Shown in pieces: positions 48,048 to 59,927 of a DNA stretch of 64,000 bases. The stretch is from Heterodera schachtii (lineage: Eukaryota; Nematoda; Chromadorea; Rhabditida; Heteroderidae), in NCBI GenBank assembly GCA_023374025.1, contig SIJG01000030.1, positions 1,239,982-1,303,981 of the forward strand, read 5' to 3'. The notes under the pieces were generated by a model that was not told where the DNA came from, made no database searches, and was given only the letters and a program-made list of their open reading frames with translations. Made by a program: the position numbers and the translations under genes. Position 1 is the first letter of the stretch. The number at the start of each line of letters is the position of its first letter.

Positions 48048-51000
48048 CCGAAGGGCATGACTTTTTGTGTTTGTTACTTATTGCATTAATAGATGTTGTA
48101 AGCTAAATATTTTTTTCTTCTTACCATATGTAAAATTTTACCTTTATATAGATTTTTTAGTTCACAGTCTTCTTCAATTTATTATGGTTTTATTTATTTC
48201 GTTTTATTATATATTGGCAAATTTTTATAAATTTAAATTGTTTTTAAATTTTATTTATAGTGTATGTATGTTTATTTATATTTTGTTTAATTCTATAATT
48301 CACGCGGCAGATCAGCTTTTTCGAGATTAGCTTGATGTCTGAGTCCATTTTTACGTGTATTTCACGTAATTAACTTTGATTGAATAACTTTGCTTTACTC
48401 ATAACTATGATTTTCTAATAAATTTAATTAATACTATAAAGAACACTTTACTCAATAAATGAACATTCATTTTTTTAGTAGAATTTTTTTTTCTATTTGA
48501 ATAAAAAGACGCACTTTAAATAGGCAAATATTTAATTTTTTCAATAATTTGTGAATAAGGGTAGTTGCTTTTTTGCAAACAAAAATCTATAAATTTTCAT
48601 AGTTTATTCCAAGCTATGTTTTAATTATGCATATTCTTTTTAATTCAATTTAATATTTTTTCATTTTTAGTTAATTAATTAAGAAAAAATTTAATTTTAT
48701 TAAGATTTGTGAATAAGGGTAGATGTTTTTTGCAAATAAATTTTAGGGCCATTCCATGTAAAGTGCACTTCAAAGTGTCAGGAGTAATTCACCTATTATT
48801 TAATTAATGGAAGTAATATAATATAGAATGATTTTTTATTATTGTACAAGTGTCACAATCTTTGAAACTGGTAGATTCTATTATTTTTTGTTTTTGTAAT
48901 TGCTACTTATTTTTGTGCATTTGAATAAAATGGCTTCAACATAATTAAATATGAAAAAATTAAAGTGTGTGTATATAATAAAATGTTTAATTATATTAAC
49001 GGATTAGAAAAAAGATATTGTAAATATTTTAAATATGTTCATGACATCAATTGAAAATTTAAGAATATTAAATAGAAGCAAACAAAAGTTTAAAAAAATT
49101 TCATAACGGAGGATCCTATAGTAACTAAATAAGCTCATTAAACAACAAATAAATAATCAATAACTTAACATGTTTTAAATATATATTTAAATTATTAATA
49201 AAACCCGTGAGAATTAAATAATTTTATAAAACAATTATTTATTTAATAGAAAAAAATGAAAAAATAATTTTAATAAAATGCTTATCAAACATTTAAAATT
49301 GATAATTCAAGAAAATTTCTCCCTACTTAAAGATTTTTTTTATAAAAAATATTATTTAAAAAAATCCCATAATACGAAAAAACCATATAAATATTAACAT
49401 AAAGAATTTTAAATAATATTAGATTAAAATATAAAGTGAAATATTAAGCTATTTAATAAAACTATATTTTTTCATTTTTATATGATTATTATTGAAAAAA
49501 TACTAAAAAGTTGTCTATAAATTTACATCCAGTCAATTTAATTTTACTTATGTTTATTTAATAAATAATATAAATTATTAAAGATGCTGCAAAAATATTA
49601 TATTTTAATTAGTTTAAATAAGAAAAAAGGTAAAAGTAAGCACAAAACTGTATAATAGACAAAATAAAATTAATGTTTACTCACTTCAATTCAAAATTTA
49701 TTGCAAAACTGGCCGATTAGAGCGGCGGCAGAATTTGGAGTAAAATGAACGTGAAAATGTTAAAAAGCAAAATATGAATTGGCTTAGAGAAATAAATGTC
49801 TAAATTAAAATAGCTTTTTAAAATAATATCTAATTTTCTATTGAATTTAATGCAATATAAATTAAATTAAAATAATTTAATTTATTGAATTAAAACGGAA
49901 TCAGATAAACTTTTTAAAATAAAATGAATTCATTACAGATGTATGCATTAAATAATAAATACATGATTTAATTAAGATTATTGCTTTTATGCATGAAAAT
50001 TATAAAATATTCATTTAGTAAATCGAATCCAAATAAAATATATATAAATTATTAAATCGAATAATGGTTTAAAATTTGCGGATTTCAAGCTGAATTAAAT
50101 TTTTTTTGATATTTATTTGTTTATTTTTATATTTTTAACCTCTAAGCATTTATTTTATTTATTTTCTAAATGAGTAATTTTTTAAACTTATGCAATTTAT
50201 TAATTTATTCAATATTTGTGCTGACGAAAGTTAGCCACCTATTTATTCAGCAGTTCTACACTTAGCTTAAATTCGTGGGATATGTGGTATCCATCATAAA
50301 TTAATTTTATAAATAGTAAAATTACGTTTTGCTTTAAAATATTGTTTTAATTATTTGGGCTAATTATAATTAATTACATATTTTTATAAATGAATGAGTG
50401 GAATTAATATTTGAACAATTCTCGTTAAGGGAAGAGAAAAGTGATCTTAATATGCTTTTGAATAGTTTCGATTAAACACATTTTACAAATTTCTTAAAAA
50501 ATGATTAACACTTAACCGATTGACACTGTTTTTTATACGATTATTTAGTATTGTTTTTTTCATTATCAGATTTTCAGGATTTTGTCTTTTGTAAGAATAT
50601 AAAATTTGGAATTTAAGGCATAATAATTATTTTATTTAATATTAATTAAAATATTACAATAAATTCTTTGATTTTTGATCTGAATCGGTTACAACATTAT
50701 TTGTGTGTTTTTTATATTCTTTTTCAAATATTTTTTATAAATGGAAAGTTTTAAATATTATTAAAAAAATAGGAATTATAAATCTTCTGCTTGAAGTTTA
50801 TTTAAAATAATTTATAAGATTTCAGATTTTGGTTCTAATTGAAATTAATAATTATTAATGGCCCAATTAATAGTCAGATAATTCTCTTTGGTCCCCGACA
50901 TCTCTGAGTCCATTCAATAAAGAAATCATTATTTTTGTTATAGAAAGAAAATAATTTTATTTTTCTAAAATTGAATATAAAAATAAATACCATGAAACAT

Positions 51001-53160
51001 TTTCTTGTTATACATGCTTTCATGTTTTCGTAAACAAAGACAAAAAATTTTCTTTTTATTCTTTCATATTCAATTTATTTGGACAATAATCCCATTTTTT
51101 ATCATTTAAAAAACTTAAAAAGCCTTTTTAATATATTTTTTTAGGTTTATTAATTTTCATTCATTTATTGGAAATTTAATTCGTGGTTTCATAACTAAAT
51201 GCTCATTTGTTTTATTTTTATCGTTATAGTCCTTACTGATTTTTATGAATCTGTTTAATGTTATTTATTGATTTTTACTTTTTTAATTTTATTATTTTTA
51301 TTTTTTGCGTTGTATTTTATAGTAGCACTTGTTATTAAATTAAATTTCATTGTTTTTTTTCTAGAAATAAATAATTGTTTAAAAGATTTTTTCAAATTGA
51401 TTCGACTTAAATATTAATGATGCAAATAAAAATAGATTCAAATTCATATTGAAAATCAAAAATTCTTAAAACTTATTGTAATTTTCAAATAACCAAATAT
51501 TTGCTTTTGGCTTTATTAATATTGCATAAGTCAAGGCGAATGATAAAATCATTAATTTTATTGAAATTAAATTATAAAAATAACAAAATATTTAATTTAA
51601 TTTTTTATAAATAAATTTTGTTTATGCTCTATTTTCTATATTACTGGACACGTAAAAACACAGTAAAAACGGCAAATTCTACTCAAATAAAAAAGTTGCC
51701 AGAATTTTAAATAAAACACAAAAAATATAATTCTATTAATGTACAAATCAGAATTGAAATAGATACTCAAACCAAAAAAGTAAAACCGATATCCCAATTA
51801 AATATGCATTTAAAAATAAATTATTTATTTCTAAAAAATCTTTTACTCAAATATATAAATATAAAAAAATTTAAAAAAAAAGATTAAATTTATTTTATTC
51901 ATTATATTAATAAATACTCACTCTGTATTAATTATATATAACAACGACACAAGAAGCGAGAAACTAATTACAACTAAATAAACAATGAATTTATATATAA
52001 AAAGCTATTTCTTTAATGATCATAATTTCAATATTTATCTGATAATTTCTTAATTATTGTATTTAAAGTTCTATCAACATATATATATAAGCAGCAAATT
52101 TTTGCTTTTGTTAAATTGATAGGGATGCAAAATCAAAATGTGTCTTTAATTATATTTAAAATATAAGACAAATAACAATACATAGTAGTTTTTTAATTAT
52201 TTAAAGATTCATTTTTTTAATAGCAAATAAGATTATCGAAAATTTATTATGAATAATCTTGGTATGAGTAAAAATGAGAATAATTGGAGCTTAATTGTTT
52301 ATTTATAGAAATGTGTGAGTGAATTGTTTTAAATTAACTTTATGTTACTTACAAATTATTTTGGATTCAAAAGTTTGGATAAATATTTTTCATTGTTATT
52401 TTTTATTAAGTTTTTCACATTCCCATATTTATTGTATGTATGAAATGTCTAAATACATCTATTAAAAATTTATTTTAGTTTTTAAATCAAAATTTAATTA
52501 GTTTTTGCTTTTTAATAATTTCTTGTTCGAATCACAACTCTCTTTACGAATCGGATGGTTTTCATTCGTGTGTTTATTTCTGCTTTTTGATTTAATAAAT
52601 TGTTTTTAATTGTGCTATATTTTTTGTATTAATTATTTTCACGCCATAGTCATAAGCGTATGCGTTGACGAAGCTGAGAATTTAATGTTTTTTGCATTGA
52701 AATTTAGTTGATTTTTCTCTCAATATGGTTCTTGGAAATTGATTTAATTTATTACTGATTTTGCTTAATTAAATTTGTAAAATTTTCATATCAGGAAGAG
52801 CATATTTAAGATCCTTTAACAGCAAAGTTCAGAAGATTTTTATATAATTAGGGATACGCGTTGTAGTATTAAAAAATATTTTCTTTAGCATAATTAATAT
52901 AAATAATGTTAGTACTTTTAATTTTTTTTTATTATCGCGGCTTCTATTTTTTGAAAGAGCTAAAAAATTTGGGTTCAGCATATAATAATTTAATAAATTT
53001 TAATACCTTGTTGATTTATTTTTTAGAGTTAATTTGTATTTTTAAGCGTAAAACTTGATAGCGGTGTCGCACTTAATAGATTGTATAACTAATATTTTAT
53101 TGAATGAATAATTTTTTATAAGGCTTTATGAAATTTAAATTCATTTTTAATATTTTTAGT
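48048..53160. other. AT-rich non-coding stretch
   Basis: No gene recognised; the 87-codon frame at 48067-48330 is hydrophobic and compositional. Two direct copies of tgtgaataagggtag lie at about 48551 and 48707, each followed by a tg, T-run, gcaaa phrase. 51340-51430 is a third copy of the 31174/31484 repeat. About 53050-53115 resembles 6045-6110. Confidence 0.6.
51340..51430 (+). repeat. Third copy of the 31174-type repeat
   Basis: Shares ctagaaataaataattgttt, aaagattttttcaaattgat and gacttaaatattaat with 31174-31290 in the same orientation. This indicates a dispersed repeat family; no ends are defined. Confidence 0.7.
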
Positions 53161-54061
53161 TAGAGATCGAATACGGACAAGATCCGTATACGAATTCTTA
53201 CGGATCCGTAGTCCGTAATCCGTATTTTTTTCGGCCGATACGGATTTTTTACGGACTACGGATTTTACGGATTTTTAATCCGTAAAAACCGTAATCCGTA
53301 TGGGTGCCTAGTCCGTAATCCCGATCCCGATCCGTACAATTCTTGATACGGATTACGGATTTTTTTTTTTTGGCGTTTTAATGTGAAATGGATTACATTT
53401 TTAAATTTAGTGCAGTCAATTCGCCAATACTTTGAATTGGCGAGTGTCTATTTCGTAAAATTTTTGGCAAAAATCGAAAAAAAGCAAAATTTTTGTGCAA
53501 AAAACTCAAACCTTTACGTTATTGAATTGCATTTCATTGAACTTTTACGAAATTCTATTTCATTTTTTTATAAATGAATTTCGTTTTTCAATTTCTAAAT
53601 TTTTACGAACTTGGTTTTGTAAATTTTTCAAAATTATACATAAATATTTTTTATGAATATTTGTCAACGAGATTCATGAAATGGTTAAAAATCTTTTTTG
53701 GTGTAAATCTGTTATCAAGTTAAAATCAAATTATAAAAATTTTCCTGGCGGCGCCTATAGGCACCGCCGGTTCCTAAAAAAGTTTTTTGAAAAAGCGCGC
53801 CGCAAAAAAAAAGTTGGGTGAAAAGCAATAAATGGTCGTGTAAGAAAACATTTTTGAGCATTTTTTCCGTAAAAATTTTGGCCTCGGCAGAGGTGGGTGG
53901 GGTATTTTTTATTGAATATAAAAGAATTTTTAAAAAATCTGTATCCGTATACGGATCTGTATTTTTCCCGGATACGGATTTTTACGGACTACGGATTTTC
54001 CGGATTTTTAGTCCGTAAGTCCGTAATCCCGATCCGTATTTTCTCAAAATTCCGATCTCTA
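53161..54061. mobile_element. TACGGATT word-iterating element
   Basis: Starts TAGAGATCGaatacgg and ends with the inverted ccGATCTCTA. From 53170 to 53370 the words tacggatt and its complement aatccgta recur many times in both orientations. The same words recur at 53940-54040. Between them lies AT-rich sequence and one GC hairpin unit (53745-53770). The trinucleotide agt occurs on both sides, a possible 3-bp target duplication that is weak evidence. The frames at 53383-53577, 53818-54018 and 53897-54103 have no domain. Confidence 0.65.
53745..53770. repeat. GC hairpin of the GGCGGYGCC type, copy 3
   Basis: ggcggcgcc, loop tata, ggcaccgcc, flanked by aaaaattttcct and aaaaaagttttttgaaaaagcgcg as at 22215. 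It is nested inside the TACGGATT element. Confidence 0.85.
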
Positions 54062-55990
54062 GTACTTATAATTAAAGCAAACCATAAAATTAAGAATACA
54101 TAATAAATGATCAAACAATTTTTAATTACTTTTAAATTATTCCCAATAAAGTAGCACATATTGTCATTGGATTTCGAAGTTCCTTGCTATAACTTCCAAT
54201 TTATAAAAAAATGACAATATTCAAAAATATATATAAATTAATAAAATATTATGGCAAATTAATTACTTTTCAAAAAAAAAAATTATTGACGATTTAAAAA
54301 AATAAAGAAATATTAAATTAATTAAAAATTGATCAATAAATAAAAAATAGGGGACTGGATTTTTTAGAGATACTGAAAATAATAAAACATTTTTTTAATA
54401 TTGCATTATTACTACGAATGAATTAAACAATAATAAATTTTTTAGTTTAGAACAAACAATTAAAAAAGAATTTTGAAATTTTAATTTCTTAGCTTTTTAA
54501 AACAATTATGGAAAACAAAATTTATCTTAATTTCATAATTTTTTTAAAGAAAAACCTTGAGGTTGAAGCATCGAATTATAATAATATTTCTGAGGATAAC
54601 AACAAATTTGTATGAAAACTATTTTCAATTATTGCTTTAATTTTAAAATGAAATTTAAAAATAAAATATAAATATAATATCAATGTTGATTTTCTGCAAG
54701 CATTTATGCAAATGTTTATTTGCCTTATTTTATCATAGGAGCCAAAAAATATATAAAAGGAAATATTTATAGAACAATCTTAATAATTAAATCTTCCTAA
54801 CATCTTACTTCTATAATAAAAAAATCAAATAAAAAGTATAAACGATAAAATCATTTATAATTTCAAAAACATTGTTCCAAAAATGCAATAATAATATTTA
54901 TAGTATAAAGAGTAAAGAACGGCAAATTTAATGTTATCAATTTGAATAAAAGAAAATGCATAAAAAGAATAAAAAATTTTCAACACATATTTTAAATATT
55001 TATAAACTAAGTTATGACACTTTAAAAAACAAATATTTATAAAATAAATATCTTTAAATGGTTCTCGATAAAAGAGACAATCAAATATTAATCACTGGAA
55101 AAACTAAGAATACGTATACATATTAATTAATGAATAATAAATATAAATAATACTTTAAAAAAGTAGGAGAAAACAAGTAAAATTCAACTACAAAAGAAAT
55201 CACTCAAATCAAAAATTATTTAATATATTTCATTCATCACGCTTTGCACAAAGGGCGTGTAATTAAAGATAAGTTTAAATTCTTAAAAAAATTACATATA
55301 AATTCTTCCCAAGAAATAATAAAAATAGTACAGCATGAATAAACAAAAAACAAAGCAACATATTGAAAAAGTTTCAGCCATGCGAGATAAAGAAAAGCAA
55401 TAATATTTAATTTAATTTTTTTATTATTAAATGGGATAATTTTATAAATAAAATGAATTTAAATGTATATTTTAATTTAACTATAAAAAAAAAATACTTA
55501 TATTGTTAAAGTATTAATGAAAAGAAAAATTGATCTTGCATAATTTAAATTTGATATAATTATATAATTTACTATTTTATTAGTAGGTAACATAGACAAT
55601 TAAACTTCTTGCAAATTATTCTGAAAAAAAAACAAGTTTAACTTTCAATATTTTATGTATCGAAAAATTCCACTCCAAAAAATCGCTCAGCAACCAAAAA
55701 ACGACGCACAAAACATGTGTGAAAACATAATGCTTATTGAATAAGAAAATCAAAGAATTTTTAATCAAAAAAATTTAATAATCTAACCTTTTTCATATCT
55801 GGATAAAATTCCTTTTATTCATAGTTGGAAAAAAATGTTTTTTTTTTAATATATTAGTTATTTAATTAAAATGAATTAGAAGCAGTCAATTTAATAAATT
55901 TAAGGAATTTTATTTGTCCTACCTTACTAATGATAATAAGCATAATTATTGAAAAAAATGAATAAAAATGAAGAAACAACAATTGTTTGA
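54062..55990. other. AT-rich non-coding stretch
   Basis: No gene or repeat recognised. Confidence 0.6.
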
Positions 55991-56050
55991 TGGGGGTCAG
56001 AGCAGGTCATCCACAGGCAACTCATCCACGGGCAACTCATCCACAGTCAA
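55991..56050 (+). repeat. Short catccac tandem words
   Basis: catccacaggcaa, catccacgggcaa and catccacagtcaa in three successive copies of about 16 bp. It may be the edge of a larger word-iterating element that continues to 56705. Confidence 0.6.
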
Positions 56051-56119
56051 GTTTGAAAATTGTTGCAAAATGTTCATATTTTGATAGTAATATCTTATTT
56101 TTCGGGCTTGGTGTTAATT

Positions 56120-56235
56120 AGAGCCCGGCGGGATCGGGACTCCCGCGGGATTTTTACGGGATTCCCGTTCGGCACTCCCGTCACGGAAAATTTTGAACTC
56201 ACGATCCCGCTCCAGCTCCCGGAAATTTTACCTAA
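56120..56235. repeat. CGGGAT/ATCCCG word block
   Basis: gagcccggcgggatcgggac, tcccgcgggatttttacggg, attcccg and further cccg words in both orientations. It parallels the TACGGAT block at 53.2 kb in layout but uses a different word. It is preceded by tcttatttttcgggcttggt, similar to the phrases flanking the 22609-23874 element. Confidence 0.7.
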
Positions 56236-56329
56236 AAACGGGAGTAAAAATGCACTGTATGAATTGAGTTATTTTGGCAAAATTAATAATTTTTTATTGA
56301 AAATCTGTTAAATATATAGCCAAAATTTC

Positions 56330-56705
56330 AAAAAATTTTCCAGGCAGCGCCTATTGGCACCGCCCGCCGGACTCAAAATCCTTAATTTTTTTAAAAAAAA
56401 AATTTTTGGGGGTCCGGCGGTGTCGATAGATGCCGTCGAAAAGTATTTCGGAATTTTTATAATTAATATTAAGAAAATTGTTCAAAATTTCATAAATTTT
56501 CAACCTTTCCCCCTTCGTTGTTGAATTAACTTTTTAAACTTTTAAAACACTCGGAGTCCCCAATTCCCCGAATTAGTGTCGGGGGGTCGGGGGGCAAAAA
56601 GTCCGTGGTCGGGGACCTCGGGGAGCGACATGTCGGGGGTCGGGGCGGGGAATAGGCCCAAAAAAGTCGGGGACCGGGGAGCTCGGGGACGAGGAGCAAC
56701 CCTAA
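56330..56705 (+). repeat. GC hairpin unit and CGGGG-word repeat, copy C
   Basis: Starts with a decayed hairpin unit (caggcagcgcctattggcac), a second inverted remnant (tccggcggtgtcgatagatg) and then the same sequence as 23975-24249: ttgttcaaaat, cactcggagtccccaat, ggggggcaaaaagtc, gacatgtcgggggtcggg and a final aaccctaa. The minus-strand Pro/Arg frame is compositional. Confidence 0.8.
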
Positions 56706-57127
56706 TTTAAATAAAAGCACTTGTTGACATTATAATATAAGAAATATATTTTCTTTGTAGAAAATTGATTAAATTAAAAAAATTTTGTATGAATTACTTT
56801 ATTTCTATAACAATAATTTTATATATATATATATATATATATTAAAGATAAGTTTTTTTACTATTAGTGAAGCTAATATTTAGAATATTACTTTTACAAT
56901 ATACAAATATTGTCAATTGGTGCAGATGTGAAAGAAATTAAAATATGGTATTATATAGTAATTTAACTATTTATTAATAAAAAAAACGTTATAAAAAATT
57001 GTTTAAAGAATTTAAATGAATTATTTGAAATATTTTCTATTTTACAGATTAATATAATTTAATCCATCCACATAAAATTGGCTTTTTGCACTCGTTAAAC
57101 TTGCTGGGCCAAATCGCCGATATATAA
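56706..57127. other. AT-rich non-coding stretch
   Basis: Includes an (AT)n microsatellite at about 56819-56842. Nothing else recognised. Confidence 0.65.
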
Positions 57128-57135
57128 AAGAAATC

Positions 57136-57973
57136 GGTACTTTTCTGTTTTGTGACCCCCCCTGAAATTTTCAAATAAAAAGTCTTTTCTAGGGTAATTT
57201 GTGGCGCTGATCACGAATATGACCTTTATTTTTCAAAATTCCGATTCCCGAACCCGAATTCGAACAAAAATTCTTAACGAGCTAAGTCTAAAAATCATGG
57301 AATGAAGTCGAACCGACGCATGTTATAGGTCGCCAAAATCGTTAAAACTATTTTTAAACCAATAGTCAGAAAATGGTAAAAAGAACGTCAAATATAAAAG
57401 ATTGAATTTAGCATATTGCGCTAAAAAACCGCCGCACACTCGACAACGGCGGCCAGTAGGTGGGGCGAGACTACGGGCTACGGAAGAAGTCCGCGCGTGA
57501 TCCGCAGGCGGTTGACTGATTGGCGGGGGCCCTTCGGGCCCCCGCAGTCAACCGCCTGTGGCGCTCGTCAGACTGCTTCCTACGCCCTCCGTCTCGCCCC
57601 ACTACTTGCTCCGTCTTCGCATGCTCCCTTTTGCGAAATTTTGCTTTTAAATTGTTATTTCCCGTTTATTATTTTTTCGGTACTGAAAAAATTCTTTTTC
57701 GAAAATGAGGTACCATCCCTATTATTACCAAAAATCAATTTTTTGTTCGTGTTAGAGTTTTAATAGGTCAAAATGGATGTCACATCCGTCTTCAGCGACC
57801 TCGAAAACCCCTAAAAATATGTTTTCTTTGTAATTTATTTTTTGTTCGAATTCGGGTTCGGGATTCGGAATTTTGCAAAATAAAGGTCATATTCGTGATC
57901 AGCGCCACAAATTACCCTAGAAAAGACTTTTTATTTGAAAATTTCAGGGGGGGTCACAAAACAGAAAAGAACC
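57136..57973. mobile_element. 838 bp long-TIR element with 8-bp target duplication
   Basis: The left end reads GGTACTTTTCTGTTTTGTGA, then a run of seven C; the right end on the reverse strand reads GGTTCTTTTCTGTTTTGTGA and the same. The arms stay nearly identical for about 135 bp through gctgatcacgaatatgacc and gaacccgaattcgaac. Perfect flanking aagaaatc (57128-57135, 57974-57981) gives an 8-bp target duplication, as in hAT or P superfamilies. The centre contains a GC-rich imperfect palindrome (57454-57606). The open frame 57497-57763 overlaps that palindrome and is not supported as a gene. Confidence 0.88.
57454..57606. repeat. Nested GC palindrome with perfect inner hairpin
   Basis: Outer arms ggtggggcgagac / gtctcgccccac, middle arms caggcggttgact / agtcaaccgcctg, and an inner perfect stem gcgggggccc, loop ttc, gggcccccgc at 57523-57545. 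Between the outer and middle arms the complement is imperfect. It would fold into one long cruciform or RNA hairpin. Confidence 0.9.
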
Positions 57974-57981
57974 AAGAAATC

Positions 57982-59103
57982 AAAGCAAAAAATAAAAGCC
58001 ATTCAAAAAAAATAAAAATAAAATGTTTAAAAAAAGCAAAGATTATGACCTCAATTCAATATGATAAGTACATTTAGCGAGTTCAGTTTATTGTAAAATT
58101 GAAAAAATGCACCATTATTTAAAAATAATATATATTCTTATACTAATTAAATAAATTTGGTAAAGAGCAGTATAATAATTAAAGGACAAATAATAAAATA
58201 AGAAATAAATTTAAAAGCGATTTTTATTCATAAAGCAGTCGAAGACAATAATTCGTTGGGTTCTAAATTATATTTACAAAAAATACCAAATATTGACTAA
58301 AAAGCTAAAATTGGCCAATCTTAATGGTTTAAATCTTAAAAATGACAAATGTTATCAAACTCGAGCTTCAAACTTTTTGAGTTTTCAGGAAAAATTTATA
58401 TTTTATTTTTGAATAAGGATTTTCATGCCATTTTTAATTGCAAGGACAGAATTACGCCTTTTGCTATCAAAAACCGTTAACAAATAAATAAATAAAAAAT
58501 TACAAAAAGTAACTTTAAATATTAAAAGCTGAAGAAAATTAAATTTTAACTTGCATTTAAGATAATAGTAAAAAAATAATTATACTTAACAAAAAACATT
58601 ACAATTCATACTCAAATTCTGCTTTACTCTGCTAAGGTTTTATCTTATTTTAATTATATTCAAATATACTGCGCATAAAATAGTTATGGACAGAACATTG
58701 ATTAGATGGATATTAGATAAAAAAAGATAGTTCTGCTCGAAAAGTAGTGAAATGGTCTGGAAACGCATGAAAATTTATAATAAAGACATAAATTGTATTT
58801 ATTAAAGAAAAAGTACATACAAATATAGATTATGATTTAATATTTTTGAAATGAAAAAAGAATAATTAAATATGTTCAAAATAATCAATAACAATTATTT
58901 GGCGTTAGATCATGATAAATAAGGGATTTTAAATTAAATATTATTTAATTGTACAAATTTCCATTGACTTAATATAATTAATCCTTTTGATAAAACAAAA
59001 AGTATTTATTGTTTTTTGAATTGAACATGAATTTTTTAATAACAAACCAAAACCCAAATAAATGAAATAAAAATGGATTTTATATGCATATGTCAAATAG
59101 TTA
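57982..59103. other. AT-rich non-coding stretch
   Basis: No gene or repeat recognised. Confidence 0.6.
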
Positions 59104-59172
59104 ATTGGTGAAGGATTCGAACCCACGATTTTGAAACAAGAACAGCCCATTGGTGGTCTACCTACTTATAAA
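59104..59172 (-). pseudogene. tRNA-like relic
   Basis: On the minus strand ataagtaggtagaccacc resembles a D-arm (A box), and 30 bases later gtgggttcgaatcc is a canonical T-arm/B box with a good loop. The acceptor stem does not pair, the T-stem has one mismatch and no clear anticodon stem is present. It is therefore a decayed tRNA gene or the head of a tRNA-derived SINE. Anticodon identity cannot be assigned. Confidence 0.35.
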
Positions 59173-59919
59173 GTTTTATTATACTACAATTCGTCTAATT
59201 GCCACGTAATTAGTGGTTTTTTAGCCATTATCATGACCATCTTTTTACCCGGTCAACTACCATTATTTCCAATTTTCGATGATTAATAGTTATTATCGCT
59301 TTTAGTGATCCCATTTTTAGGACTTTAATTGCCCTTAATAATATTTTATTAAATTAGTTTCATATTTAGTTATTCTTATACTAAAATTAGTTGATTTCAT
59401 ATAAATTAAATTGCTATTAGAAAGAATTAGTTTTTAATTTTTTAATGTTTATTGTATTATGACAGAAATATCAAAAAAGAGTTCATTAAATAATGATTTT
59501 TTGTTTTATTGTATTTATTTTCATTTATTTAATTACAGAAACATTTCTTTCTTCGTTATATTTTTATAAATTTAGAATGCACAGTTGATTTTGAAACGAA
59601 TTCATAACAACAACGCATTTCTATTAAAATTAAAGTTTAAAATTCGATTTAATTCTTAGCATATTTTAGCATTTTATTGTCTCGTACTGCGCTATTTATT
59701 TATTTTTTATTTGATTAAAGCTTAAAATTTTTAACAATTTTTATTCTTGGAATCCGAGTGCACGAGTTGACTTCAGTATTACGTTGTTCATAGCTTTTTT
59801 TACGAATCAAATACATAATTAGTAATATATGAATTTGATTATGATTTTCATTATATGGTGATCATTTTTTGAGAAAATTTTTTAGTTCCTATAAAAATTA
59901 TGATGCAAAATTTTTACTT
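59173..59919. other. AT-rich non-coding stretch
   Basis: No gene or repeat recognised. Confidence 0.6.
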
Positions 59920-59927
59920 CGATATAA

